Shown here one piece after another: positions 17,469 through 25,607 of a stretch of 49,728 nt of DNA (its first letter is position 1; the number at the start of each line of letters is the position of its first letter). The DNA is taken from positions 1 through 49,728 of the forward strand of contig NZ_JAELUI010000023.1 in NCBI RefSeq assembly GCF_016429285.1. The letters run 5' to 3'. The position numbers and the translations under genes are program-made. The notes below the pieces were generated by a model. It was not told the origin of the DNA, made no database searches, and was given only the letters and a program-made list of their open reading frames with translations. The DNA is from Ralstonia sp. ASV6. GTDB taxonomy: Bacteria > Pseudomonadota > Gammaproteobacteria > Burkholderiales > Burkholderiaceae.

Positions 17469-18890
17469 ATGCCCGCAAAATCCGCAGCTTCCTTTGATTT
17501 GATCGTGATCGGCGCCGGCTCGGCCGGGCTGGCGGCCGCACGCCATGCAGCGCAGTTGGGCGCGCGCACGCTGATCATCGACCGCGCGCAGGTAGGCGGC
17601 ACCTGCGTCAACCGTGGCTGTGTGCCCAAGAAGCTGCTCGGCTACGGCGCGGCCTGGTCACAGACGATCGCGCGTTGTCTGCGTGCGACGCATGCCGCCG
17701 ATGCCTGGAGCCAGGCCATCGCCCGCACCCGTGCGGAGGTGGCACGCCTGAACGAGGTTTATCACTCGCACCTGCTGGATTCCGGCGTGCAGTGGCTGAC
17801 GGGCATCGCCTCGCTGCGCGGGCGCGGCATCGTCCGACTGCACAGCGAGACCGGCAAGACCACGTTGCGCGCGCGACAGGTCGTGCTGGCCACCGGCGCG
17901 CACCCCGTGCCGCTGCCAGTGCCCGGCGCCGAACTCGCCTGCAGCTCTGACGACGTCTTCGGCTGGGACGCACTGCCCGCCTCGCTCATCATCGTGGGCG
18001 GTGGCGTGGTGGCGGTGGAGCTGGCATCGATGCTGGCGCGCTTTGGCGTGCGCGTGACGCTGCTGGTGCGCGAGGCACGTGTGCTGCCCGAATTCGATGT
18101 CACCGTATCGGAAGCCACGGCACAGGCCCTGGCCCGCTGTGGCGTCGACCTTCTATCAAACGCCCACGTCGTGCGTGTGGAGCGCGATGCGGTCAACGGC
18201 GATGGCGTGGCCGTCTACGTGAGCGACGACGCTTCCAGCGAGATCCCGCGCGTGCTGCGTGCCCAGCGCGTGCTGGCCGCCATTGGCCGCGCACCAACCA
18301 CGGCGGGTCTCGGCCTGGAAGCGGCAGGCGTCTCGCTCGATGCGCGCGGGGGGATAGCCGTGGACCGCCACTTCCGCACCCGCGCGCGCGGCGTGCATGC
18401 CGTGGGCGATGTCAGCAGCGGGCAACAGCTCACGCCCGTGGCCACAGCACAAGGGCATTACGTGGCTGAACGCCTGTTCGGCAAGGGGCTGAAGGGGATG
18501 CTGCGGCTGCCCGACATGAATACGGTGCCGACAGCTGTGTTCTGCGACCCGGCCATCGCCACCGTGGGCTTGACCGAAGCTGACGCGCGCACGCGCTGGC
18601 CTGACCGCGCAGACAACGACAAACGCGCCACCGCCGACCGTATCGACGTTGTGGTCCGGCGCTTTGTCTCGCTCGAACAGCGCTTTGCCGGCACCGGCAT
18701 GGAATCGCTGATCAAGCTGGTGTGCAACGCGCGCAGCGGGCGCGTGCTCGGCGCGCACATCGTCGACAACGCCGCGCCCGAGATCATCCAGGCGCTGGCG
18801 GTGGCGGTGCGGATGGGGGTGCGGCTCAAACACCTGCGCACGACCGTGGGCCTGCACCCGACCGTGGCGGAGGAACTGCTGAGCGTGTAA
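17469..18890 (+). CDS. FAD-dependent disulfide oxidoreductase, glutathione-reductase-like
   Basis: A 473-residue class I pyridine nucleotide-disulfide oxidoreductase. The FAD-binding motif DLIVIGAGSAGLAAARHAA comes first, then the redox-active disulfide GGTCVNRGCVPKK with Cys46 and Cys51. The NAD(P)H motif is LIIVGGGVVAVELASMLARF (about 176-195), and the C-terminal dimer domain ends in LHPTVAEELLSV, supplying the catalytic His-Glu pair. These features fit glutathione-disulfide reductase best, but mercuric-reductase-like and other homologues cannot be excluded by eye. The ATG at 17469 starts right before the FAD motif; 18 upstream in-frame codons look non-coding. It follows the patatin-like gene by 113 bases. 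Confidence 0.88.
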   Translation: MPAKSAASFDLIVIGAGSAGLAAARHAAQLGARTLIIDRAQVGGTCVNRGCVPKKLLGYGAAWSQTIARCLRATHAADAWSQAIARTRAEVARLNEVYHSHLLDSGVQWLTGIASLRGRGIVRLHSETGKTTLRARQVVLATGAHPVPLPVPGAELACSSDDVFGWDALPASLIIVGGGVVAVELASMLARFGVRVTLLVREARVLPEFDVTVSEATAQALARCGVDLLSNAHVVRVERDAVNGDGVAVYVSDDASSEIPRVLRAQRVLAAIGRAPTTAGLGLEAAGVSLDARGGIAVDRHFRTRARGVHAVGDVSSGQQLTPVATAQGHYVAERLFGKGLKGMLRLPDMNTVPTAVFCDPAIATVGLTEADARTRWPDRADNDKRATADRIDVVVRRFVSLEQRFAGTGMESLIKLVCNARSGRVLGAHIVDNAAPEIIQALAVAVRMGVRLKHLRTTVGLHPTVAEELLSV

Positions 18891-19007
18891 CGGCCTGCGC
18901 GCTGGAACGCACTCATTCAACTTTCCTGACCCCCGCCTCCAAATCCATGCATGTTGCACGCGCAGGGGTGGCGCAGAATGGTCGCCATATTCTTCAGGAA
19001 ATTTGAC

Positions 19008-19898
19008 ATGCTTCCCGTGCTCTATCTATCTCATGGGTCGCCGATGCTGGCGGCCGATCCAGGCCCCGTCGGCAAAGCCCTGGCTGCACTTGGGCAAGAG
19101 ATGGCGACGCTCAGCCCCCGCGCCATCGTGGTCGTCTCGCCGCACTGGATGACGCGCCGCCCGGCTGTCACCGCCCGTGCTCAGCAAGAGGCCTGGCACG
19201 ATTTCGGCGGTTTTCCGCCGCAACTCTATGCGCTGGAATATGCGCCACCGGGCGCACCCGATCTGGCCGAGCGCATCCGCGCGCTGATCGATGGCAACAT
19301 CGTGCCGGGACTGGAGGAACAGGCCTCGACCGTGCTCGACCCACGCCAGCCGCTAGACCACGGCGCCTGGGTGCCGCTGATGTTGATGTTTCCTGAGGCG
19401 AAGATCCCCGTGGTACAGGTGTCGCTCATGCCGGGCCTGTCGCCCGCATGCCAGATGGCGATGGGGCGCACGCTGGCACCGCTGCGCGACGAGGGCGTGC
19501 TGATCATTGGCTCGGGCAGCTTCACGCACAACCTGCGCGCGCTGATGCGCGGCCCCGGCACGACGCAGCACGGCGTGCCGGTGGAACCGTGGGTGGATGC
19601 GTTCCGCGAATGGATGCTGGAAGCTATGACTGAAGGCATCCGCAGTGGCGATTTCGCCACCTTCTGCGACTACCGGGCGCAAGCCCCGCAAGCCGCCCAC
19701 GCCCACCCGACCGACGAGCACCTGATGCCGCTGTACGTGGCACTGGGAGCAGCGATGGGGCAGCCTTCACAGGCCACGGCCGGCGGCGTGCAGGCCCAGC
19801 ACGTGGTCGACACCGTCACCTACGGCTCATTGGCAATGGACAGCTTCCGTTTTGACGGCGCAGGCGCCAATCAACCGCAGCTTCGCGCCGCGGCTTGA
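19008..19898 (+). CDS. Class III extradiol ring-cleavage dioxygenase-like protein (DODA/YgiD type)
   Basis: A 296-residue protein of the LigB/DODA superfamily. It begins LPVLYLSHGSPMLAADPGP, where the His belongs to the metal site, and continues with AIVVVSPHWMTRR (second His), LDHGAWVPLMLMFPEAKIPV (third His) and IIGSGSFTHNLRAL, all standard for the family. Bacterial members of this group include YgiD, a zinc-dependent 4,5-DOPA dioxygenase. The ATG at 19008 is preceded by AGGAA and sets the usual start. The natural substrate is probably a catechol, but this is an inference. It stands alone and converges with the dehydrogenase gene. Confidence 0.88.
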   Translation: MLPVLYLSHGSPMLAADPGPVGKALAALGQEMATLSPRAIVVVSPHWMTRRPAVTARAQQEAWHDFGGFPPQLYALEYAPPGAPDLAERIRALIDGNIVPGLEEQASTVLDPRQPLDHGAWVPLMLMFPEAKIPVVQVSLMPGLSPACQMAMGRTLAPLRDEGVLIIGSGSFTHNLRALMRGPGTTQHGVPVEPWVDAFREWMLEAMTEGIRSGDFATFCDYRAQAPQAAHAHPTDEHLMPLYVALGAAMGQPSQATAGGVQAQHVVDTVTYGSLAMDSFRFDGAGANQPQLRAAA

Positions 19899-19916
19899 AC
19901 TCAAAAAACTCGTGTT

Positions 19917-19983
19917 GAACCTGTTCACGATCCGTAGCGAGCGGTCCGAGGTTGGTCCGCGCAGTAGGATCGCGGACAGGTTC
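19917..19983. terminator. Long inverted repeat at a convergent gene junction (terminator-like)
   Basis: The arms are GAACCTGTTCACGATCC (19917-19933) and GGATCGCGGACAGGTTC (19967-19983), complementary in 14 of 17 positions around a 33-base loop. The right arm overlaps the dehydrogenase stop. Read on the minus strand the hairpin is followed a few bases later by a T6 run (complement of 19903-19908), so it may end that transcript. It could also be a dispersed palindromic repeat. Confidence 0.5.
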
Positions 19984-21010
19984 AGGCGCGGATCAGCGCG
20001 GGCGCCAGGGCCGTCGGATTGACCACGCTATCGACGTTGCCCTGCAGAACATCGAGGATGTTCTGGAACGCGATGCTGAAGTACAGCTCGTAGCTTTCGC
20101 GCTCCACATAGCCGATGTGCGGCGTGCAGATACAGTTCTCCATGCGCAGCAGGGTGTGGCCCTGCAGGATGGGCTCCGTCTCAAACACGTCAATGGCGGC
20201 CATGCCCGGGCGCCCGCGGTTGAGCGACGTCACCAGCCCGTTTTCTTCCACCAGCTCGGCGCGGCTGGTATTGACGAAGAGGGCGGTCGGCTTCATGCGC
20301 GTCAGGTCGGCCACCGTTACGATGCCGCGCGTCTCGTCGTTCAGGCGCAGGTGAACGGACAGCACGTCTGACTGCTCGAACAGCGCCTCTTTCGATTCCG
20401 CCACGCCAAAACCATCGGCTCGCGCGCGCTCCTGCGAGCCCTCGCGGCCCCACACCAGCACATTCATGCCAAAAGCGCGACCGTAACCGGCCACAAGCTG
20501 GCCGATCTTGCCGTAGCCAAAAATCCCCAGCGTCTGGCCCTTCAGCACGCGGCCGATGCCAAAGTTGGGCGGCATGGTCGTCGACTTCAGCCCCGATTGC
20601 TGCCACGCACCGTGCTTGAGACTCGCCACATACTGCGGAATGCGGCGCTGCGCGGCCATCACCAGCGCCCAGGTCAGCTCGGCCGGCGCCACTGGCGAGC
20701 CCTTGCCCTCCAGCACAACCACGCCCTTGTCGGTACAGGCATCCAGGTCGATATGGCTGCCGGCATCGCGCGATACGCGGCCGGTCTGGCTGATGATCTT
20801 GAGTTTGGGCAGGCGATCGAGCAACTGACGCGTCACGCGCGTGCGCTCCCGGATCAACACGATGGCTTCAACGTCCGCCACGCGTGCGGCCAATTGCCCC
20901 ACGCCTTTGACGGTGTTGTTGAACACTTTGACTTCGTGGTCCTGCATCAGGCTGAAGCAATCCAGCTTGCGAACAGCGTCTTGGTAGTCGTCCAGTACGG
21001 CAATCTTCAT
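19982..21010 (-). CDS. D-2-hydroxyacid dehydrogenase family protein
   Basis: A 342-residue NAD-dependent dehydrogenase of the phosphoglycerate-dehydrogenase type. The Rossmann motif LGIFGYGKIGQLVAGYGRAF has the Gly-x-Gly-x-x-Gly fingerprint, and the catalytic Arg (NTSRAELV), Glu (IDVFETEP) and His (CTPHIGYVE) are all present. It starts MKIAVLDDYQDAVRKL, a start common to a subgroup often annotated as D-2-hydroxyacid dehydrogenases of unclear substrate. I used the ATG at 21010, with GTGAG about nine bases upstream; one at 21016 is two codons earlier. The long in-frame extension beyond that is not coding. Substrate is unknown. Confidence 0.9.
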   Translation of the reverse strand: MKIAVLDDYQDAVRKLDCFSLMQDHEVKVFNNTVKGVGQLAARVADVEAIVLIRERTRVTRQLLDRLPKLKIISQTGRVSRDAGSHIDLDACTDKGVVVLEGKGSPVAPAELTWALVMAAQRRIPQYVASLKHGAWQQSGLKSTTMPPNFGIGRVLKGQTLGIFGYGKIGQLVAGYGRAFGMNVLVWGREGSQERARADGFGVAESKEALFEQSDVLSVHLRLNDETRGIVTVADLTRMKPTALFVNTSRAELVEENGLVTSLNRGRPGMAAIDVFETEPILQGHTLLRMENCICTPHIGYVERESYELYFSIAFQNILDVLQGNVDSVVNPTALAPALIRA

Positions 21011-21445
21011 CGACATCTCACTTCGAACAATGGTGCGCAGCAAAAAACAGCGATCCCTCGCGGTGGTATTCTTCCCATCCCTCGTCGCACGACAATCCGT
21101 TGCGACGTTTGGAATTGCCCGCCGCGGGCACGCAATTTGCGCTGCCTCGCTGGTGACGAGTCCTTGTTCTAGGGTCTGTTGACCTCGGTCCCGCCACTTT
21201 AGCGCACGCGGCCCCCGCTGCCCGGAAAAACCCACGTTCCGTCAGTGCACCGCTTTGTAACTGAATGTGAAATCAGCACGGCTCCTGTCCTTCCGCCTGC
21301 GTTGCCCCTCCCACTGGAAATCGCGGATCCGGCCCGTTCACGATGCGCCGTCGATCGCTTTCCACTCCGCCGCCGGGCGCCCTGGCCCTGGCTGCCGTGC
21401 TGATCTGCCACCGCTTTCTTTTTCACTTCCATTGGAGTTTTGGTC
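21011..21445. other. Divergent spacer between the D-2-hydroxyacid dehydrogenase and pckG
   Basis: This 435-base spacer should hold the promoters of both divergent genes. I see no confident sigma-70 pair. A GGAG Shine-Dalgarno sequence at 21434-21437 serves pckG. Short stretches such as AGGGTCTGTTGACC near 21171 resemble ends of mobile elements, but no partner repeat or transposase is visible. Confidence 0.5.
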
Positions 21446-23314
21446 ATGAATCAACCCGCGATGCAGGGCGTGCCCGCATTGAACGTGCCCGATTACGTGA
21501 AACACCCGCGCCTGGTCGCTTGGGTGGGCGAAATCGCTGCACTCACCAAGCCGGAGCGCATTGTCTGGTGCGATGGCTCGCAAGAGGAGTATGACCGCCT
21601 GTGCGCCGAGATGGTCGCCGCCGGCACGATGAAGCAGCTCAACCCGGCCAAGCGCAAGAACTCGTTCCTGGCGCTGTCGGACCCGTCGGACGTGGCGCGC
21701 GTGGAAGACCGCACTTTCATCTGCTCGCAGAAGAAGGAAGACGCTGGCCCCACCAACAACTGGACGGCCCCCGCCGAGATGCGCCAGACGCTGAACGGCC
21801 TGTTTGATGGCTGCATGCGCGGCCGCACGCTGTACGTGGTGCCGTTCTCGATGGGTCCGCTGGGCTCGCCGATCGCGCACATTGGCGTGGAACTGTCGGA
21901 CAGCCCGTACGTGGCCGTCAACATGCGCATCATGACCCGCATGGGCCGTGCCGTGTATGACGTGCTGGATACCGATGGCGACTTCGTGCCGTGCGTGCAC
22001 ACTGTCGGCAAGCCGCTGGCTGCTGGTGAAAAGGACGTGCCGTGGCCGTGCAACCCGACCAAGTACATCGTGCACTTTCCGGAAACGCGCGAAATCTGGT
22101 CGTTCGGTTCGGGCTACGGCGGCAACGCGCTGCTGGGCAAGAAGTGCTTCGCACTGCGGATCGCCTCGACCATGGGCCGCGACCAGGGCTGGCTGGCCGA
22201 GCACATGCTGATCCTGGGCGTGACCTCGCCGGAAGGTAAGACTTACCACGTGGCGGCGGCCTTCCCGTCGGCCTGCGGCAAGACCAACTTTGCGATGCTG
22301 ATTCCGCCGGCCGGCTTCAACGGCTGGAAGGTGACGACCATCGGCGACGATATCGCCTGGATCAAGCCCCGCCAGGACGCCGACGGCCAGACGCGCCTGT
22401 ACGCCATCAACCCGGAGGCCGGCTACTTTGGCGTGGCCCCGGGCACCAGCGAGAAGACCAACTTCAACGCGATGGCCACGCTCAAGGAAAACGTCATCTT
22501 CACCAACGTGGCGCTGACGGACGACGGCGACGTGTGGTGGGAAGGCATGACGGATACGCCGCCTGCGCACCTGATCGACTGGCAAGGCCAGGACTGGACG
22601 CCGGAATCGGCCAAGGAAACCGGCCGCAAGGCCGCGCACCCGAACGCGCGCTTCACGGCGCCGGCCGCGCAGTGCCCGTCGATCGACCCGCAATGGGACA
22701 ACCCGGCCGGCGTACCCATTGATGCGTTCATTTTCGGTGGCCGCCGCTCGACCACCGTGCCGCTGGTGACGGAAGCCCGCGACTGGACCGAAGGCGTATA
22801 CATGGCCGCCACGATGGGCTCGGAAACCACCGCCGCCGCCGCTGGCCAGCAAGGCGTTGTGCGCCGCGACCCGTTCGCCATGCTGCCGTTCTGCGGCTAC
22901 AACATGGCCGACTACTTCGCGCACTGGCTCAAGCTGGGCGACCAACTGGCAACAAGCGGCGCCACGCTGCCGAAGATCTTCTGCGTGAACTGGTTCCGCA
23001 AGGACGAGAACGGCAAGTTCGTGTGGCCAGGCTTCGGCGAGAACATGCGCGTGCTGAAGTGGATGATCGACCGTATCGAAGGTCAGGCACAGGGCAACGA
23101 GAATGTCTTCGGTGTGTCGCCGCGCTACGAAGAGCTGCGCTGGGAAGGCCTGGACTTCACGGCCGAGCAGTTTGCCAAGGTGATCTCGCTGGATGCCGCC
23201 GCCTGGAAGCAAGAACTGGCGCTGCACGACGAACTGTTCACACAACTGGCGAACCACCTGCCGCAGGCACTGCCGGAAGCCAAGGCGCGCCTGGAGGGCC
23301 GCCTGCAGGGCTGA
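21446..23314 (+). CDS. pckG: Phosphoenolpyruvate carboxykinase (GTP)
   Basis: Converts oxaloacetate and GTP to phosphoenolpyruvate, CO2 and GDP, the entry step of gluconeogenesis from C4 acids. At 622 residues it matches the GTP-dependent family, which is larger than the ATP-dependent PckA. The specific kinase P loop FPSACGKTN spans residues 273-281 and includes the family's reactive Cys. Other landmarks are [16 protein letters not shown] near the N-terminus, the metal-site stretch [23 protein letters not shown] and the nucleotide-binding [19 protein letters not shown]. The ATG at 21446 has GGAG nine bases upstream. A strong terminator follows. Confidence 0.97.
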   Translation: MNQPAMQGVPALNVPDYVKHPRLVAWVGEIAALTKPERIVWCDGSQEEYDRLCAEMVAAGTMKQLNPAKRKNSFLALSDPSDVARVEDRTFICSQKKEDAGPTNNWTAPAEMRQTLNGLFDGCMRGRTLYVVPFSMGPLGSPIAHIGVELSDSPYVAVNMRIMTRMGRAVYDVLDTDGDFVPCVHTVGKPLAAGEKDVPWPCNPTKYIVHFPETREIWSFGSGYGGNALLGKKCFALRIASTMGRDQGWLAEHMLILGVTSPEGKTYHVAAAFPSACGKTNFAMLIPPAGFNGWKVTTIGDDIAWIKPRQDADGQTRLYAINPEAGYFGVAPGTSEKTNFNAMATLKENVIFTNVALTDDGDVWWEGMTDTPPAHLIDWQGQDWTPESAKETGRKAAHPNARFTAPAAQCPSIDPQWDNPAGVPIDAFIFGGRRSTTVPLVTEARDWTEGVYMAATMGSETTAAAAGQQGVVRRDPFAMLPFCGYNMADYFAHWLKLGDQLATSGATLPKIFCVNWFRKDENGKFVWPGFGENMRVLKWMIDRIEGQAQGNENVFGVSPRYEELRWEGLDFTAEQFAKVISLDAAAWKQELALHDELFTQLANHLPQALPEAKARLEGRLQG

Positions 23315-23336
23315 TGCGCACGCTCTCCAGAAAAAG

Positions 23337-23360
23337 CCCGCCGCGTGCGGGTTTTTTTTT
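23337..23360 (+). terminator. Intrinsic terminator of pckG
   Basis: A five-base GC stem CCCGC/GCGGG with loop CGCGT is followed directly by nine T, 22 bases after the pckG stop. Confidence 0.92.
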
Positions 23361-23677
23361 GCTCACTGCCGGCGCTTGCTTAAGCAGCGAGCAGTAATCC
23401 TAAAGGTTTAAATTGCGCGATTTACCCCTTTCAACAAAACAGTCCACTTGATTTAAATTTAATTGAATTGCGTTGTAAAAAATACCTCCGCGCACAGATG
23501 AATGCACGTTATGCCATTGAAAACATAATAGCCATGCATTTATGCGAATGACGAATCATTGCAAGCATGATGCGCCCCAAAACCATTGCCAGACATAGCT
23601 TTGTGAAGAGCGCATGTCAATCATTGACGTACGAAATGTACCGCCCCTAAAAAATTACCGACTTTTAAAAATGGTGC
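23361..23677. other. AT-rich non-coding island upstream of a strong promoter
   Basis: No gene is visible. Base composition is strikingly AT-rich for this genome, with runs such as GATTTAAATTTAATTGAATT near 23450-23470 and several short palindromes (for example AATGACGAATCATT near 23549). It ends next to the promoter at 23678-23706, so it is probably a regulatory region for the leader and response regulator downstream and may bind a silencer of the H-NS type. Confidence 0.55.
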
Positions 23678-23706
23678 GTGACGAATTCCTGCGGGATTCT
23701 TATAAT
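23678..23706 (+). promoter_or_regulatory. Strong sigma-70 promoter upstream of the response-regulator leader
   Basis: GTGACG (23678-23683), 17 bases of spacer and a perfect TATAAT (23701-23706). Transcription would start near 23713, giving a leader of about 455 bases before the GTG start at 24168. Confidence 0.75.
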
Positions 23707-23712
23707 CCGGCA

Positions 23713-24167
23713 AAACAGGATCTCTCTTCCACGAGCCGGAGGGGGTATCCAGACAAGAGGAATCGGGAAAGGAAGGCTGGTCAATGCCATGTGCGGATGG
23801 GGATACCCCCCATCTTCCCGGTGCCCGGGGGGGCGCCGGCTCGGTTTTCGCGTAAGTGATGCCGCACCTTGTGCAAACGATTGCACAGTGCAGCACGCGA
23901 CAAGAAGACCGGGGGGCCGATCAACCAATCCCAAACCACCCTGGATATACCAGGAGGCTCCGCCACCGATCGTCAACGGGACGGCAACACACGACGATCG
24001 CCCTGCTGATCCGCAAGGCCCGGCAGATGGCGCCCGAGAGGCACGACCAGCAGGCAAACGCGCAATGCCTGCACGGAATCCATAACAACGCGCACCGCAG
24101 ACAGCAGAGCGCAGCCGCAAGGCTGCTCGCCGGAATGTGTCGGCTGGTTAGACGGGAGGTTTTACAA
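23713..24167 (+). ncRNA. Long structured 5' leader or small RNA of unknown type
   Basis: From the predicted start site to the response-regulator start there is about 455 bases of leader. It holds an exact ten-base complement, GGGGGTATCC (23741-23750) with GGATACCCCC (23801-23810). The second arm can instead fold locally as GATGGGG/CCCCATC, and CGGGAA (23764-23769) can pair with TTCCCG (23815-23820), crossing the first helix like a pseudoknot. Further hairpins are GTGCAA/TTGCAC (23871-23886) and CCTGG/CCAGG near 23940-23955. I do not recognise a known riboswitch. It may be a regulatory leader, or a separate small RNA in its first part. Confidence 0.45.
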
Positions 24168-24998
24168 GTGGGTACTCAAATCGTGCTGGTCGAACAGGAC
24201 CAGGCAGAGGGCGAACGTTTGTCATTTTCCCTGCGCGACGGCGGACATCATGTCCTGCGTGTCGACAGCCCTGCGCAAGCGCAAGCCGCAATCCAGGCGT
24301 CTACGCCGGATCTGCTGGTAATGGAGTGGGCATGGCCCGAGCGTGAGTCGATCGACATGCTGCTGGCGTTGCGTGCCAGCACGCAAACGCGCGGCCTGCC
24401 GGTCATCGTGTTATCGCGCCACGGCGACGCACGCGCCAAGATTGCGGCGCTCGATGCCGGTGCAGACGACTACGTCGTCAAGCCGTGCGATACGGGCGAG
24501 CTGCATGCACGCATCCGCGCCGTGCTGCGCCGACGCACACCGCAGCAAGGCGACGAGATCCTGCAGGTCAACGGCCTGAGCCTTGATCCGCTCACGCTGG
24601 GCGTGACTGCGCAAACCGAAACCGGCCCGCGCGCCATCGCACTCAGCCCGCTGGAATTCCGCCTGCTGCACTTCCTGGTCGCGCATCCGCAGCGCGTGCA
24701 CTCGCGTACGCAACTGCTTGACCGCGTGTGGGGCAACCATGTCTTCGTGGGGGAACGTACCGTCGATGTGCACGTGCGCAAGCTGCGCGTGGCGCTGGCT
24801 GGCACGCCCTGCGACGGCCTGATCCAGACCGTGCGCGGCGGTGGATACCGCCTGGTGGTGGGTGGCGGTGCGGCGCAGGCCGCAGAACCGATTGGCGATC
24901 GCCTGAGCGTGGTCGCCTCGCGCAAACCCGAGCCGATCGTCGAGACGCCGTTTGCACGCACACCGCTGCGGCCTGCAGCGATGCAGATGACGGTCTGA
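24168..24998 (+). CDS. OmpR/PhoB-type response regulator with an atypical receiver
   Basis: A 276-residue protein with an N-terminal receiver (1-120) and a C-terminal winged-helix DNA-binding domain (about 140-230: LSPLEFRLLHFLVAHPQRV, RTVDVHVRKLRVAL, IQTVRGGGYRL). The GTG start at 24168 has an excellent GGGAGG eight bases upstream. The position of the phosphorylated Asp of PhoB (residue 53) is Glu here, in VMEWAWP, and the acidic pair is QD instead of ED, while Lys105 (VVKPCD) is kept. It may therefore be active without phosphorylation. No histidine kinase lies beside it. The frame is open 104 codons further upstream, but that stretch is Arg/His/Gln-rich and looks non-coding. Its target is unknown. 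Confidence 0.88.
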   Translation: MGTQIVLVEQDQAEGERLSFSLRDGGHHVLRVDSPAQAQAAIQASTPDLLVMEWAWPERESIDMLLALRASTQTRGLPVIVLSRHGDARAKIAALDAGADDYVVKPCDTGELHARIRAVLRRRTPQQGDEILQVNGLSLDPLTLGVTAQTETGPRAIALSPLEFRLLHFLVAHPQRVHSRTQLLDRVWGNHVFVGERTVDVHVRKLRVALAGTPCDGLIQTVRGGGYRLVVGGGAAQAAEPIGDRLSVVASRKPEPIVETPFARTPLRPAAMQMTV

Positions 24999-25022
24999 TC
25001 CAACAACAAACGCATCAACCGG

Positions 25023-25049
25023 AACGGCGCCCAAGAGCGCCGTTTTCTT
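25023..25049 (+). terminator. Intrinsic terminator of the response-regulator gene
   Basis: An eight-base stem AACGGCGC/GCGCCGTT with a six-base loop followed by a T-rich tract (TTTTCTT). It ends 21 bases before the next gene. Confidence 0.88.
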
Positions 25050-25069
25050 ATCAACTGGGGAGAACAAGC

Positions 25070-25534
25070 ATGAAATCGTGGTTGAGTGGTGCCTTGCTGA
25101 CCGGACTGGCCGTCTGTGCCTACGCGCAGGAAGTGACACCAGGGCAGTGGGAAGACAAGACCAGCTACACCGTCAACGGCAAGCCGCTGGCGATTCCGGA
25201 TGAGCACGGCCGCCAGGTCTCCGTGCATACCAGCACCGGCTGCCTGGCGAGCAAGGATGCCGGCGACGTTCGCGCAACGATGGAGCGCAACATGGCCCGC
25301 GACATGCCTGGCTGCCGCCTGACGCAATGGAACTATGTTGCGGGCACGCTCAAGGTGAAGGTCAACTGCGATGCCGGCGCGCAAGGCGGCACGGGCACGC
25401 TGGAAGGCAGCGGTCCCCTGAGCGCCAACCGCTACGACATTTCGGGGACAGGGCGCTCGCAGCATCCGCAGTTCGGGCCGATGACCATTGGCTTCCGCTA
25501 TCAGGGGCGCTACGTGGGTGCGTGCAAGTCGTAA
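25070..25534 (+). CDS. DUF3617-like periplasmic protein
   Basis: A 154-residue exported protein. The signal peptide MKSWLSGALLTGLAVCAYAQ is cut probably after AYA, so the mature protein starts near residue 20. The next segment EVTPGQWEDKTSYTVNGKP and the pattern of three cysteines near 57, 84 and 101 within a predicted beta sandwich resemble the DUF3617 family, small periplasmic proteins of unknown function found widely in proteobacteria. The ATG is preceded by GGGGAGAA. It lies between two strong terminators, so it is a single-gene unit. The family assignment is by eye and tentative. Confidence 0.72.
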   Translation: MKSWLSGALLTGLAVCAYAQEVTPGQWEDKTSYTVNGKPLAIPDEHGRQVSVHTSTGCLASKDAGDVRATMERNMARDMPGCRLTQWNYVAGTLKVKVNCDAGAQGGTGTLEGSGPLSANRYDISGTGRSQHPQFGPMTIGFRYQGRYVGACKS

Positions 25535-25553
25535 GCTGGCGCACCAACAAAAC

Positions 25554-25591
25554 AACGGCCGGAGTGCTTATGCACGTCCGGCCGTTTTTCT
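25554..25591. terminator. Bidirectional intrinsic terminator between the DUF3617-like gene and hyi
   Basis: Ten-base arms AACGGCCGGA (25554-25563) and TCCGGCCGTT (25577-25586), with an inner GTGC/GCAC extension, are followed by a T-rich tract on the plus strand. The minus strand has GTTGTTTTG after the hairpin, so it may serve both convergent genes. Confidence 0.88.
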
Positions 25592-25607
25592 TTGCGACGA
25601 AAACCGA

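Noticed and set aside
21165..21190. AGGGTCTGTTGACC looks like an insertion-sequence terminal repeat
   Set aside because: No matching inverted end, target duplication or transposase in the neighbourhood.
23713..24167. Leader as a known riboswitch (TPP, FMN, cobalamin, glycine, c-di-GMP)
   Set aside because: None of the conserved core sequences of these classes, as I know them, can be found in order. The structure was kept only as an unknown leader.
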